In this document: in pieces, positions 1 to 8,838 of the stretch
Layout: each line of letters starts with the position of its first letter
How positions within the stretch are numbered: position 1 is the stretch's first letter
From: Terrabacter sp. Root85
Lineage (GTDB): Bacteria; Actinomycetota; Actinomycetes; Actinomycetales; Dermatophilaceae
DNA: 64,000 nt
Direction of reading: 5' to 3'
Assembly: GCF_001429185.1 (NCBI RefSeq)
Contig: NZ_LMIW01000008.1
Span: forward strand, 1,068,344-1,132,343
The notes under the pieces: model-generated
Told to the model about the DNA's origin: nothing
Databases searched by the model: none
Seen by the model: the letters and a program-made list of their open reading frames with translations, nothing else
Translations under genes and position numbers: made by a program

Positions 1-18
1 CAATACTGCCTGTCCGTC

Positions 19-210
19 ATGGGAGAACTCGACGCAGACGGCTCTGTCGACACTCAACTGCGGCAAGACCCGGATCTGACCGTGCGTCCCAAGGGCAGCC
101 GCGCCGATGAACCGCACGCCTCGTACTGGACCTGCAACGACTGCCGTACTCGGAACGACCCCGAGACCGAAGACTGCCCGGGCTGTGAGCACGGTACGAG
201 GCCCGACTGA
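19..210 (+). CDS. small zinc-ribbon-like protein, possibly the C-terminal end of a longer one
   Basis: This short reading frame of 63 residues ends in a compact zinc-ribbon-like module: W-x-C-x2-C followed about ten residues later by C-x2-C, with an Asn in between. That spacing recalls RanBP2-type fingers. The frame stays open to the left edge of the window, so the ATG at 19 may be internal to a longer protein whose start is not visible. No ribosome binding site can be judged. The N-terminal part is acidic and carries no recognisable domain. A binding role for protein or nucleic acid is only a guess from the finger. Confidence 0.4.
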   Translation: MGELDADGSVDTQLRQDPDLTVRPKGSRADEPHASYWTCNDCRTRNDPETEDCPGCEHGTRPD

Positions 211-637
211 AATCGATCGGTCATCGAAAGGTCATCGGAAACGAACGGCAACTGTTCCGAGCGCTTCCGATACAATTGATGTCGTCCAATGGGGAACCTC
301 CTCTATAACCCGAGGTTTCCCAGAGGGACCCGAAGTCTCAGGTAGTCCGGGACCGGCCTCCGATCTTGTCCAGAGGATTAGGGTTCAAATCCCTGCTTCT
401 GGTCGACTCGGACGGTGTCGATGGCGTCCATGACTTGGCTGTCCCTCGCCGCGAACCGAACCGCGGGGAGTAGGAACTGAAACCGGATCTTGATGTCCGG
501 CACCGGGAACTGCCCGGGGCGGTGCGACCTCGGAGATGTAGAGAGCGCCACGAACGAGCGGTCTCCTGACCAACCCTGCCATCACCGGGGCGGCGGTCGT
601 CCACCGACCGGGGCAATCCCGCCGCTCCCGTCCCGCG
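211..637. other. non-coding stretch, no gene recognised
   Basis: About 430 bases lie between the zinc-ribbon gene and the 3' end of the convergent ThDP-enzyme gene. Short open frames here overlap each other and lack domains or ribosome binding sites. The only structure noticed is a T-arm-like hairpin at 370-402, which does not extend to a tRNA. Confidence 0.4.
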
Positions 638-2467
638 TTACCGATCGTCGTCGTGCTGACCGATGTTTAGCTTTCCCTTGATCCGCTCGACTCCTTCAGA
701 GGCGACCGCTTTGGCCGAATCGCGGACGACGTCCACCTCGTCGGGGTCTCCGTGTAGCAGCGCCTTGGCGGTGTTCTTGGCGAATTCCATGGTGATCTTC
801 GGGGGCAACGGCGGCACGTTCTTGCTGGTGTATGCGTCGATCAGGGTCACTCCTTGATGCGCGAACGCCGCATCCCACGCCGCTGCGACATCGTCGTCGC
901 TCGTGACGCGGATCCCTTTGAACCCAAGCAGTTCCGCCCAACCGGCGTAGTCCACCGACTCCACATCCTGGGAGACAGGCCACACAGGGTTGGCGTCTTC
1001 AGTGCGCATCTCCCACGACACCTGGGTGAGGTCGTTGTTGTGCAGCACCATGACGATGAACTGCGGGTTGTCCCACTTGCTCAGGTACTTCTTGACCGTG
1101 ATGAGCTCGTTCATGCCGAGCATCTGGAAGGCGCCGTCGCCGATGGTGCAGACAACGCAGCGGTCAGAGTGGGCGAACTTCGCCGCCGTCGCATAGGGCA
1201 TCGCGGCCGCCATGCTCGCCAACCGGCCCGAGAGGTCACCCATCATGCCGTCGCGCAGGCGGATGTGGTGCCCGTACCAGTCCGCGGTGGACCCGGCGTC
1301 GCAGGTGACGATCGCCTTGGCCGGCAGCCGCTGGTTCAGCTCGTGGTAGACGCGCCGTGGGTTGACGCCGTCGGAGTAGTTGAGCATCGCCTGGGCCTGC
1401 ATCTCGTTCTCCCACTCGACCATGCCCTTGGCGACCCCTTCCTGCCACGACAGGTCGGTCTTCTGGTACAGGTGAGGGATCAGCGCGAGCAACGTCTGCT
1501 TGACGTCACCCCAGATGTTCAGTTCGGTCGGGTAGCGCAGGCCCATCTGCTCCGGTTTGAGATCGACCTGGATCGCGCGCGCCTGGCCGGTCTTGGGCAA
1601 GAACTGCGAGTACGGATAGTTGGTGCCGAGCAGTACCAGGGTGTCGCAGTCGTCCATCTGGTGCTGGCTGGGGCGGGTGCCGAGCAACCCGAGTTGCTGG
1701 GTGTGGAACGCCACATCTGAGGGAACGACCTGCTTGGCCCGCAACGCGGTGATGATGCCGGCGCCGCACAGTTTCGCCGCCGCCAGCACCTCGTCGGTGG
1801 CGCCGTTCGAGCCGTGTCCGACCAAGAAGGTGACCTTGTTCCCCGCGTTGATGATCTCGGCTGCCTTCTCGATCTCAGCTTGTGGTGGAACGATTGAGAT
1901 CGACGGTGCCGCCGAACTGGACCGCGATACCCCGTTAGCCGGTTTCAGTTTCGGCATGTCCATTCCCTGTACGTCGTGCGGTAGCACGATGACGGCAGGG
2001 CCCAGACGTACCAACGCCGTTCGGAATGCCGTGTCGACGACGGCCTGAGCCTGCTGCGGGGTCACGATCGTCTGTACGTAGACCGCGACGTCTTCCATCG
2101 TGCGCTCGAGGTTGTCTTCCTGCTGCTCGAACGTGCCCAGCGAACTGATGGCCTGTTGGCCCACGATCGCGACGACGGGCTGGTTGTCGCTCTTCGCGTC
2201 GTACAACCCGTTGAGCATGTGGAAGGCGCCGGGCGAGGAGGTGGCGATGCAGACACCGACCTCGCCGGTGAACTTGGCGTGTGCCGTGGCCATCAGCGAG
2301 CAGATCTCTTCGTGCGTGGGGCGGATGTAGTCCAGGCCGTCGCCTTCGCGTTGAGCTGCGCCGAGGGCGCCGTCGAACTCTCCGATGCCATCACCGGGGA
2401 ATGCGAAGACCCGAGTCACACCCCACTCACGGATCCGTTGAATGATGAAATCGCTGACATTGGCCAT
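638..2467 (-). CDS. thiamine-diphosphate-dependent enzyme, pyruvate oxidase / acetolactate synthase type
   Basis: A full-length (609 aa) three-domain ThDP enzyme. The N-terminal PYR domain carries the conserved Glu of the HEE motif (about residue 53) that activates the cofactor. The central Rossmann-like domain spans about 195-330. The C-terminal PP domain has the metal/diphosphate motif GDG (443-445) ending in NN (477-478). Family members decarboxylate pyruvate or other 2-oxo acids; the exact substrate cannot be read. The ATG at 2467 follows a good AGGAGA Shine-Dalgarno. It is the last gene of a minus-strand operon with an acid-sugar dehydratase and a GMC oxidoreductase, so a 2-keto acid from sugar-acid breakdown is a plausible substrate (inference). 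The C-terminus is charged and lacks an obvious membrane anchor. Confidence 0.85.
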   Translation of the reverse strand: MANVSDFIIQRIREWGVTRVFAFPGDGIGEFDGALGAAQREGDGLDYIRPTHEEICSLMATAHAKFTGEVGVCIATSSPGAFHMLNGLYDAKSDNQPVVAIVGQQAISSLGTFEQQEDNLERTMEDVAVYVQTIVTPQQAQAVVDTAFRTALVRLGPAVIVLPHDVQGMDMPKLKPANGVSRSSSAAPSISIVPPQAEIEKAAEIINAGNKVTFLVGHGSNGATDEVLAAAKLCGAGIITALRAKQVVPSDVAFHTQQLGLLGTRPSQHQMDDCDTLVLLGTNYPYSQFLPKTGQARAIQVDLKPEQMGLRYPTELNIWGDVKQTLLALIPHLYQKTDLSWQEGVAKGMVEWENEMQAQAMLNYSDGVNPRRVYHELNQRLPAKAIVTCDAGSTADWYGHHIRLRDGMMGDLSGRLASMAAAMPYATAAKFAHSDRCVVCTIGDGAFQMLGMNELITVKKYLSKWDNPQFIVMVLHNNDLTQVSWEMRTEDANPVWPVSQDVESVDYAGWAELLGFKGIRVTSDDDVAAAWDAAFAHQGVTLIDAYTSKNVPPLPPKITMEFAKNTAKALLHGDPDEVDVVRDSAKAVASEGVERIKGKLNIGQHDDDR

Positions 2468-2573
2468 GACGCTTCTCCTGTTGTCGGTGTGCCGTTCTAT
2501 CTGAGAGTTCCTTTGACGCAGATGATTGAGTCGCTGCCTTCGTGGGTTTCAGACCGTCGGCCCCTGGCCACTG

Positions 2574-3701
2574 TTAGGCGACGCGGTAGCGCTCGGCGTC
2601 CGCGACTCGGAGGGTCAGGCCGTTGCCGGGCGCTTCGTCATTGGGGGTGATGGTCCCCCCCGTCGGGTCGAGGGTGCCGTCGAAGAACATCGACTCGATG
2701 CGGACGTGGTCGTGGAACCACTCGAGGTGACGCAGGTTGGGGATAGCGGCGGCGACGTGGGCATGCAGGTGCGGTCCGCAGTGGCCCGATATTTGCAGGC
2801 CGAAGGATGCCGCTACAGCCGCGACCCGGATGAATTCGGTGATGCCGCCGCAGCGCGAGACGTCGGCCTGGAGGCAGTCGACAGCGCCGGCTGCGCACAT
2901 CCGGCGGAAGTAGAAGAGGTCGTAGCCGTACTCCCCGGCGGTGACGTCGGCGGCGACGGCGTCGCGTACCTCGCGCAGGCCCTCGAGGTGATCAGAGGAG
3001 ACCGGCTCCTCGAACCAGCGCACGTCCAGGTCGGCCGCGGCTGCCATCACCCGGATCGCCTGTTTGCGGGTGTAGCCACCGTTGGCGTCGACGAACAGTT
3101 CGGTGTCGTCTCCGATCACGGCGCGAGCCTGTGCCATGCGATCGAGGTCGCGTTCGGTCTCGGTGCCCCAGGACTGCCCGATCTTGATCTTGACCCGGGG
3201 GATCCGCTCCTCGATCGCCCATTTGGCCAGTTGCTCGCGCAACTGACGGGCGTCGTACGTCGTGAAGCCGCCGCTGCCGTAGACCGGCACCTTGGTGGTG
3301 ACGGCGCCCAGGAGGTGGTGCAGGGGGAGGTCGAGCAGCCGGGCCTTGAGGTCCCACAAGGCCACGTCGACTGCGGCGATGGCATAACCGGCGATGCCGG
3401 GGCGGCCAGCGTTGCGCACCGCTTTGATCATGGCCTTCGAGGATCCGGGGACGTCCATCGCGCTGCGTCCTTGCACCAGGCCGGCAATCTGGTCGCTGAT
3501 CAGGGTCGCGCAGGCGGTGGGGCCGTAGGTCCACCCGATGCCCTCGACGTCGCCGGAGCGGGCTCGGACCACCACCATGGTGGTGGAGTCCCAGCTGATC
3601 GTGCCGTCGGCCTCGGGCGCATCAGTGGGCACGGTGTAGGCACTGACCTCGACGCTGTCGATCGTGGCGCCGGTCACGGCGTTGATGGTGGTGTCGCTCA
3701 T
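2574..3701 (-). CDS. enolase-superfamily (mandelate racemase type) sugar-acid dehydratase
   Basis: A 375-residue protein with the complete mandelate-racemase-type active site. The K-x-K pair is K171/K173, the metal ligands are D205, E231 or E232 and E257, and the second-half acid/base pair is D280 and H307, with E327 near the end. Members abstract the alpha proton of a carboxylate; most bacterial ones dehydrate acid sugars to 2-keto-3-deoxy acids. The substrate is not predictable here. Two starts each have an AAGGAG site: ATG 3701 (chosen, matching usual family length) and ATG 3746, which adds 15 residues and lies only 18 bases after the GMC stop. The operon context (GMC dehydrogenase upstream, ThDP enzyme downstream) fits an oxidative, non-phosphorylated sugar pathway. 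Confidence 0.85.
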   Translation of the reverse strand: MSDTTINAVTGATIDSVEVSAYTVPTDAPEADGTISWDSTTMVVVRARSGDVEGIGWTYGPTACATLISDQIAGLVQGRSAMDVPGSSKAMIKAVRNAGRPGIAGYAIAAVDVALWDLKARLLDLPLHHLLGAVTTKVPVYGSGGFTTYDARQLREQLAKWAIEERIPRVKIKIGQSWGTETERDLDRMAQARAVIGDDTELFVDANGGYTRKQAIRVMAAAADLDVRWFEEPVSSDHLEGLREVRDAVAADVTAGEYGYDLFYFRRMCAAGAVDCLQADVSRCGGITEFIRVAAVAASFGLQISGHCGPHLHAHVAAAIPNLRHLEWFHDHVRIESMFFDGTLDPTGGTITPNDEAPGNGLTLRVADAERYRVA

Positions 3702-3763
3702 GCGGACTCCTTGGGGGGTGTGCTCTTCGCTGGTAGACCCACTCATGCCAGCTCCTTGTGAAA

Positions 3764-5401
3764 TCAGTTGCCTCGACGCGAGGTCGAGATGAGACGCTCG
3801 GCTGCTCTGGCGGCGACGGCCATGATGGTCAGGGCCGGGTTGGCGCTGCCCTGGGTGGGCAGCACGCTGCCGTCGGTGATGTAGAGATTGGGGACCGCGA
3901 AGGTGCGGCACTCGGCGTCGACGACGCCCTCTTCCTGGTCGGTCGCCATCCGCGCTCCACCGACCAAGTGGGCGAAGCGGTCGATGGTGATCACTTCGTC
4001 CGCGCCTGCGGCGTGCAGGATGTCCTCCATCACGCTTTGGGCGGCCCGCATCAGGGCGGCGTCGTTGTCGCACTGGGAGTAGGAGAAGTGGGCGACGGGC
4101 AGGCCGTGACGGTCCTTCTGCTCCGAGAGGGTGACCCGGTTGTCCGGCTGGGCCAGGAACTCGCACAGGGCCCCGAGACAGGACCAGTGCACGTAGTCGC
4201 TCATGTATTCGCGCAGGTCGGCGCCCCAGTGCCCTTGTGCCGCAACGTGTTCTGCCCACGTGATCGGCAGGGGTGAGACGGTCTGGATGGAGAACCCACG
4301 CTTGTAGGGCTTGGCGGGGTCGGTCTCGTAGAACGCCTCTGTACTGACCTCGGGCGGCGGGGCCTTGTACATACGCACCTCGGCGTCGAATCGGCCTGCA
4401 GTCTGCGGGGCCCCCTGCACCATGAGGTAGCGACCGACCTGGTCGAAGTCGTTGCACAACCCGTCAGGAAAGCGGGCGCAGGCAGAGTTCAGGAGCAGTC
4501 GTGGGGTCTCGATGGAGTAGCCGGCGATCACCACGACCGCGGCGCGCTGGAAGTGGGGGACACCATCACGCACGTAGTGCACCCCGGTGGCTCGGCCGCT
4601 GCGCTCATCGATCTCGATCTTGGTGACCATGGCGTTGGCGCGGACCTCCGCCCCGTGGGCCAAGGCGTCCGGGATGTGGGTGATCAGCGGTGAGGCCTTG
4701 GCGTTGACCTTGCAGCCCTGCAGGCAGAAGCCGCGATAGATGCAGTGGGCCCGGTTGCCGAACCGCCCATTGACGATCGCCACCGGACCGACCTTGGCCG
4801 TGAGCCCCAGGTGGTCGGCGCCGCGCAGGAAGATCTCACCGTTGCCGCCCACCGGGTGCGGTCGGTAGGGGTAGGAGTGCGGATCCCCCCAGGGCCACTT
4901 CTCACCGGCAACGGGGAGTTCCTCCTCCATCGCCTCGTAGTAAGGCTTGAGTTCGGGGTAGTCGATCGGCCAGTCCGCTCCGACACCGTCGCGGGTGTAA
5001 GTCTCGAAGTCGCTGGGGTGGAAACGCGGGGTGTAGCCGGCGTAGTGCACCATCGACCCGCCAACACCGCGGCCCGAGTTGTTCGACCCCAAAGGCACCG
5101 GATCCGACCCGGAGATGACCCGGGGCTCGGTCCAGTAGAGGTGGTGCGAACCGGCCTCGTCACTGACCCAGTCGGCTGCGGGGTCCCAGAAGGGGCCCGC
5201 GTCGAGGGCAACGACCTTCCAGCCGGCTCGAGCCAGTCGCTGGAGCATGGTGGACCCGCCGGCACCACACCCGACGACCAGCAGGTCGACCTCGTCGATG
5301 TCATCGAAACGACGCATGTCCTGACGTAGTTGGTGGTTGACGCGTTTACCGTCGGCGGGAAGCAGCCACGCCGACTCGTTGCGATCGCGCACGTTGCTCA
5401 T
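3764..5401 (-). CDS. GMC-family FAD oxidoreductase (gluconate 2-dehydrogenase / glucoside 3-dehydrogenase large-subunit type)
   Basis: A 545-aa flavoprotein. The FAD-binding Rossmann motif G-x-G-x-x-G (VGCGAGGST) lies near residue 50. The C-terminal GMC signature has the catalytic His in HLVGGARMAT and the NPALTIMA segment. Members oxidise sugar or polyol hydroxyls, pass electrons to an acceptor, and are usually paired with a small subunit-3 protein, which is exactly the next gene upstream. The start at ATG 5401 overlaps the upstream stop as ATGA, so the two are translationally coupled. No signal peptide is visible; this type can be exported by a Tat signal on its partner, but none is obvious there either. 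The exact sugar substrate is unknown. Confidence 0.85.
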   Translation of the reverse strand: MSNVRDRNESAWLLPADGKRVNHQLRQDMRRFDDIDEVDLLVVGCGAGGSTMLQRLARAGWKVVALDAGPFWDPAADWVSDEAGSHHLYWTEPRVISGSDPVPLGSNNSGRGVGGSMVHYAGYTPRFHPSDFETYTRDGVGADWPIDYPELKPYYEAMEEELPVAGEKWPWGDPHSYPYRPHPVGGNGEIFLRGADHLGLTAKVGPVAIVNGRFGNRAHCIYRGFCLQGCKVNAKASPLITHIPDALAHGAEVRANAMVTKIEIDERSGRATGVHYVRDGVPHFQRAAVVVIAGYSIETPRLLLNSACARFPDGLCNDFDQVGRYLMVQGAPQTAGRFDAEVRMYKAPPPEVSTEAFYETDPAKPYKRGFSIQTVSPLPITWAEHVAAQGHWGADLREYMSDYVHWSCLGALCEFLAQPDNRVTLSEQKDRHGLPVAHFSYSQCDNDAALMRAAQSVMEDILHAAGADEVITIDRFAHLVGGARMATDQEEGVVDAECRTFAVPNLYITDGSVLPTQGSANPALTIMAVAARAAERLISTSRRGN

Positions 5402-6063
5402 CTTTGGACTCCGCGCCGGCCTCGCAGGGGGTCCTCGGACGGTCTGGCGTCGTGCACCTCGAAGGGCTCGAGTTTGTCCACGCCAGCGTTCTTGTAGCCG
5501 CGGGGGTAGGCCGGGCCGGAGAAGCCGATCTCGCTCCACGCCGAGGGATGGGAGTAGAAGGCGGTGCATGCGTAACGCGTCCACAGGCTCCACACCCGCT
5601 TGGCACGCAACCCGTGCCAGTCGTCAGTTCCACGGTCCTGAACGGCTTGGATCAGGCTCGCCTGCTGTTGGCTGGAGCACGCCGCGAAGCCCGAGTCGAA
5701 CTGCTGCCTCGCATCGGCATCGAGGGCGCTCAAAGTGTCGCGCCAGGCTTGACCGTCAGCGGGCATGTCGTCGTAGTGCCAGCCGTCAGTCTGCTGCTCG
5801 GCGAGCCGAGAGTCGATGAGGTTGACGAGGGGGACCTTGGGCACAGGCGTGGGTTCGTCGTGCTGCCCAAGCAGTTGGTCGCACAGCGCGGTGGCGATGC
5901 CCTGCTCGTGGGGGGTGAAGAATCGGATGTCGGGTGCCATCCCGGTCCGCGCGAGTACGACGCCGGTGGTCACCGGGTCCCAGTGGCTGCTCTGGTCGAG
6001 CACGTCGAAGCCGGGGAAGCGACCGGACCAGGGACGGGCGGGAGGCGGAGTCGCAGAACTCAC
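5398..6063 (-). CDS. gluconate 2-dehydrogenase subunit 3 family protein
   Basis: A 221-aa protein resembling subunit 3 of membrane-bound gluconate/sorbitol dehydrogenases: it has the FTPHE-like segment, a long helical middle and a C-terminal region rich in aromatic residues (TRYACTAFYSHP, GYKNAG). Subunit 3 partners the GMC flavoprotein encoded immediately downstream (ATGA overlap). The GTG at 6063 is chosen because it lies just after the stop of the preceding gene; its Shine-Dalgarno is weak, so the N-terminus is uncertain. Family relatives often carry a twin-arginine signal, but none is evident with this start. No cytochrome c subunit, the usual third component, is encoded here. Confidence 0.75.
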   Translation of the reverse strand: MSSATPPPARPWSGRFPGFDVLDQSSHWDPVTTGVVLARTGMAPDIRFFTPHEQGIATALCDQLLGQHDEPTPVPKVPLVNLIDSRLAEQQTDGWHYDDMPADGQAWRDTLSALDADARQQFDSGFAACSSQQQASLIQAVQDRGTDDWHGLRAKRVWSLWTRYACTAFYSHPSAWSEIGFSGPAYPRGYKNAGVDKLEPFEVHDARPSEDPLRGRRGVQR

Positions 6064-6070
6064 CTCGGGC

Positions 6071-6541
6071 TCACTTCTCACGCCGCAGGATGGCGGCCAG
6101 CAGGCCCATCCCACCCACCATCGTGACAAGCAGCGGCGCCAGCAGAGGCGGCCCCATCTCCATGTTGTATCTCGCGTTGTGCCATCCGCCCGGCTTCTGG
6201 GAGATCCCGCGCGCGTGCAGATAGGTCCCCTGCAGGCCGTTGGCGATGATCGTCAGGGAGGCGATGGGCAGAAACGTCTTGGCCATCCGATGGTTGAGCG
6301 CCCCGGCGATGCCGGCTGCGGCCCCGACGGGTCCCAGCGCGACCGGAATCCACATCAGCTTGTTACCAAAGCTTGCCGAGTCGTGCTCGAAGAAGATCTC
6401 AGTCGCCGTGACCACCGCCCCGACGGCGGTCACGGCGGACAGGCTGCGTTCGAAACGGCCGGTCTCGATATTGCGAACCATCCGATCGATCCCGTGGAGG
6501 ACCGGTTCGGTGACCGTGGCGCTACTTGATGCTGCTGCCAT
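6071..6541 (-). CDS. four-helix integral membrane protein of the GMC oxidase operon
   Basis: A 156-aa protein with about four hydrophobic segments (roughly 35-53, 64-85, 90-107 and 130-150) and a basic C-terminal end. I do not recognise the family. It is the first gene of the operon leading to the subunit-3, GMC, dehydratase and ThDP genes. Since the GMC pair lacks a cytochrome subunit, this protein could be its membrane anchor or electron-transfer partner; this is inference only. His residues in the loops (HARGISQ, GGWHNARY) might matter but form no known haem motif. The upstream region carries the MarR-type palindromes at 6622-6663, so the operon is likely controlled by the divergent regulator. 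Confidence 0.65.
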   Translation of the reverse strand: MAAASSSATVTEPVLHGIDRMVRNIETGRFERSLSAVTAVGAVVTATEIFFEHDSASFGNKLMWIPVALGPVGAAAGIAGALNHRMAKTFLPIASLTIIANGLQGTYLHARGISQKPGGWHNARYNMEMGPPLLAPLLVTMVGGMGLLAAILRREK

Positions 6542-6621
6542 GTTTCTGATCCTCTCGATGCCTCGCTGCAGGGCGTGCTCGTCGGGGGACTTCAGGCACT
6601 GACCACCTCAGCGAGCAATGA

Positions 6622-6663
6622 TTGCGTAACAGCAACAGTATCCTAATGCTTGCGGAGTCGCAA
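6622..6663. promoter_or_regulatory. two TTGC-N6-GCAA palindromes, probable MarR operators
   Basis: Two palindromes of identical design occur in the divergent promoter region: 6622-6635 (TTGCGTAACAGCAA) and 6650-6663 (TTGCGGAGTCGCAA). Their starts are 28 bp apart. They lie between the GMC operon (starting at 6541) and the MarR gene (starting at 6684), where autoregulatory MarR sites are normally found. Binding is inferred. Confidence 0.6.
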
Positions 6664-6683
6664 CAATCCGGCATACTGGCGTC

Positions 6684-7211
6684 ATGAAAAGTGCGACAGG
6701 CGAGACGGCGGGTTCACCCGTCACCACTGCTCAGGTCCATGCCGTCATGGTCGCTGCTCAGGCTCTGGTCGGGGTGGCCGCCCAAGGAGTCTCCGAGGTT
6801 GAAGACCGGGTGACGCTGCCGCAGTTGCGGGTGCTTATGCTGGTTGCCACCCGCGGCGGGCTGAACTTGGGGGCCCTGGCTCAAGCAATGGGGGTGCACC
6901 CCTCCAATGCCAGCCGGGCTTGCGACCGCCTCGTCGATTCCGGCCTTCTGGCTCGATCGGAATCCTCCCTGGATCGCCGCAACCTGATGCTCAAGCTGAC
7001 CCCCGATGGACAGGCGCTCATCGATGAGCTCATCGAGCATCGCGCGGGCACCATCGCCACCATCCTCGAGCGCCTCCCAGAGACCCGGCGACGTACTCTG
7101 GCCAACGCCATGCTCTCCTTTGCAGAGGCCGCCGGTGAGATCCCGGGCAACTCGGCGTGGAAGCTCGGCTGGGCCAGAGCCAGCTCCCAGGGATCCACGG
7201 GTCAGGGCTGA
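6684..7211 (+). CDS. MarR-family transcriptional regulator
   Basis: A 175-aa winged-helix regulator: N-terminal dimerisation helix, then the HTH with the GALAQAMGVHPSNASRACDRL recognition region, then the wing with the DRR-type turn (SLDRRNLMLKLT) and a C-terminal dimerisation helix. MarR proteins bind palindromes near their own gene and are released by small phenolic or organic ligands. It is divergent from the GMC operon and close to two matching palindromes. It resembles the second MarR protein in this window (starting at 18043), including the SNAS motif in the recognition helix, so the two are probably paralogues. The start is ATG 6684 without a strong Shine-Dalgarno. Confidence 0.85.
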   Translation: MKSATGETAGSPVTTAQVHAVMVAAQALVGVAAQGVSEVEDRVTLPQLRVLMLVATRGGLNLGALAQAMGVHPSNASRACDRLVDSGLLARSESSLDRRNLMLKLTPDGQALIDELIEHRAGTIATILERLPETRRRTLANAMLSFAEAAGEIPGNSAWKLGWARASSQGSTGQG

Positions 7212-7212
7212 A

Positions 7213-8703
7213 TCAGATCCCCGCGGCGTTTGCGTAGAACTGCTGGTCTTCTCGCCAACCTCCCATGCCTTGGCCGATGTCGGTGACGTCGGTGACGAAC
7301 TCGATGCCGACCACCCACTTCACCATCTTGAACCCGAGTTGGGTCTCAAGCCTGAGGCGTACCGGCGCTCCGTGCTCCACGGGCAGGGGAGCCCCGTTCA
7401 TCTCGAGGGCGAGGATGGTCTGGGGGTTGTTCGCGAGGTGGATCGGGATGGTGCCGTAGAAGAACCCGTAACGACCTTCTCCTTCGGTCAGGCCCTTGTC
7501 ATCCATCGCGTAGAACACGACGTGGCGGGCTACGGGGGAGGGGCGCACCTCTTCCATCAGGCGAGCGAGCGGCACCCCCGCCCATTCGGCGACTGCAGTC
7601 CAGCCTTGGATGCAGTTGTGTTTGGTGATCTGGATCTGGTCGCCCAAGGCCCGCAACTGTTCCAGGGAGAGGTTCATCGGGTGCTCAACGAGGCCGCCGA
7701 CGCTCAAGCGGTAGTCGCGGAAGTCGTTCGCGGCCAGATCCTGGTAGTCGTCTCCTGGCGGTGGGTAGCCGTTGACGCGGAAGTACGGGGAGATGTCGCT
7801 GCGGTCGAACTGTTGTCTGGAGGTGAACGTGCGCGAGATGGCGCGTTCGAACGGATCCACGATGAAGCCCAGGAGGCGTTGCGTACGCCGGCGATAGCGA
7901 AGTGAGAACCAGGTGATGATCACGTGCAGGATGAGGATGACGAACAACCCGGCCAGTCCGATGCCGAGAGCCAGCCTGCGGTTGCCACCGGGATCACCGA
8001 GCACGATGGCCGCGAACTCCTTCGGCACCCCGTGAACGATGACCATGGCCGTGTGCACGACGATGAAGGCAGCGAATGCGCACATGAGCAGGAAGTGCAC
8101 GCTGCGGGCCCCTTGTTTGCCGCCGAACAGCTTTCCGTACCAGGGGAAGCGGGCCAGGACCGATGGTGACATGGCCGCGCCGGAGGCGATCTGGAGCGGC
8201 GCCATCATGAAGATGACGATGAAGTAGGCGAGTTTCTGGGCGGGTTCGAACGGCTGCCCGGGGATCTTTGCTGGGAGTTCGAACTGCAGATAGACCCCGA
8301 TCGACTTGATCGAGTCCGGAATCAGGGACCAGTGTTCCGGGACGAGATAGTGCCAGTACCCGGTGACGAAGACCATCACCAGATAGACGACGCCGGTGAG
8401 GATCCAGAACTGGATGCTCATGAAGTGCCAGTGCCGGCCCAGGCCCAGGTTCTTCTTACCGGGCAGTGCGACCAGCGGTGACCATGATTCCTCCTCGTCC
8501 AACGAGGACCACGGCTTACGCGAGTCGGCCCCATAGGCGGTCTTGGACAGCCGGAGCCACTCCCGGCCCGGGGGACTGTCGTCATGCCAGTACAGCTTCG
8601 GGAAGGCCGAGAGCACCTCGAAGCCGGAACGGAACAGCAAGAGCATGAAGAAGAGGTTGAGGAAGTGGGTGATGACCACCCACATCGGGAAGAAACCAGG
8701 CAC
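7213..8703 (-). CDS. cytochrome b561-type membrane domain fused to a sulfite-oxidase-type molybdopterin domain
   Basis: A 496-aa fusion. The N-terminal half has several membrane helices with His pairs as in b-type diheme cytochromes of molybdoenzymes (HWHFMSIQFW, HFLLMCAFAAFIVVH). The C-terminal half is a sulfite-oxidase/YedY-type domain with the likely molybdenum-ligand Cys in KHNCIQGWTAVAEW and the partner-binding segments that follow. It probably oxidises or reduces a small substrate and exchanges electrons with the quinone pool through the attached cytochrome; the substrate is unknown. The GTG at 8703 is preferred over one 33 bases upstream because AAAGGAG sits eight bases before it. It converges on the MarR gene with only one base between the stop codons. 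Confidence 0.8.
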   Translation of the reverse strand: MPGFFPMWVVITHFLNLFFMLLLFRSGFEVLSAFPKLYWHDDSPPGREWLRLSKTAYGADSRKPWSSLDEEESWSPLVALPGKKNLGLGRHWHFMSIQFWILTGVVYLVMVFVTGYWHYLVPEHWSLIPDSIKSIGVYLQFELPAKIPGQPFEPAQKLAYFIVIFMMAPLQIASGAAMSPSVLARFPWYGKLFGGKQGARSVHFLLMCAFAAFIVVHTAMVIVHGVPKEFAAIVLGDPGGNRRLALGIGLAGLFVILILHVIITWFSLRYRRRTQRLLGFIVDPFERAISRTFTSRQQFDRSDISPYFRVNGYPPPGDDYQDLAANDFRDYRLSVGGLVEHPMNLSLEQLRALGDQIQITKHNCIQGWTAVAEWAGVPLARLMEEVRPSPVARHVVFYAMDDKGLTEGEGRYGFFYGTIPIHLANNPQTILALEMNGAPLPVEHGAPVRLRLETQLGFKMVKWVVGIEFVTDVTDIGQGMGGWREDQQFYANAAGI

Positions 8704-8800
8704 GAGATCTGCTCCTTTGCTCTCCACAAACAGCACTCCACTGACGCGGGGCCGGAAGGCCGCCCGTCCGGACGGCTACGTGCGTGACCGTCAGAGCATA

Positions 8801-8817
8801 AGCGCAACAGTTGCGCT
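8801..8817. promoter_or_regulatory. 17-bp perfect palindrome, possible regulator operator
   Basis: AGCGCAACAGTTGCGCT is an exact dyad around a central A, in the divergent promoter region between the molybdenum-cytochrome fusion (starts 8703) and the small gene at 8839. It holds the GCAA/TTGC half-sites also found in the MarR palindromes at 6622-6663, but arranged in the opposite order with 3-bp spacing. It may therefore be a related operator. Confidence 0.5.
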
Positions 8818-8838
8818 AGGGCAATCAACTGTGTCAGA

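Noticed and set aside
370..402. tRNA-like T-arm (AGGGTTCAAATCCCT) inside a nested hairpin
   Set aside because: No D arm, anticodon arm or matching 5' acceptor strand is found upstream; it cannot be folded into a tRNA.
854..1720. 288-residue plus-strand frame opposite the ThDP enzyme
   Set aside because: It is the antisense shadow of a well-supported gene, rich in Arg/Val/Gly and without domains.
2526..4276. long plus-strand frames opposite the dehydratase and GMC genes
   Set aside because: Antisense to motif-rich genes; composition is of low-complexity shadow type.
3702..4457. N-terminal extension of the dehydratase frame up to 4457
   Set aside because: This part overlaps the GMC gene in another frame and is Arg/Pro-rich; two ribosome sites place the start at 3701 or 3746.
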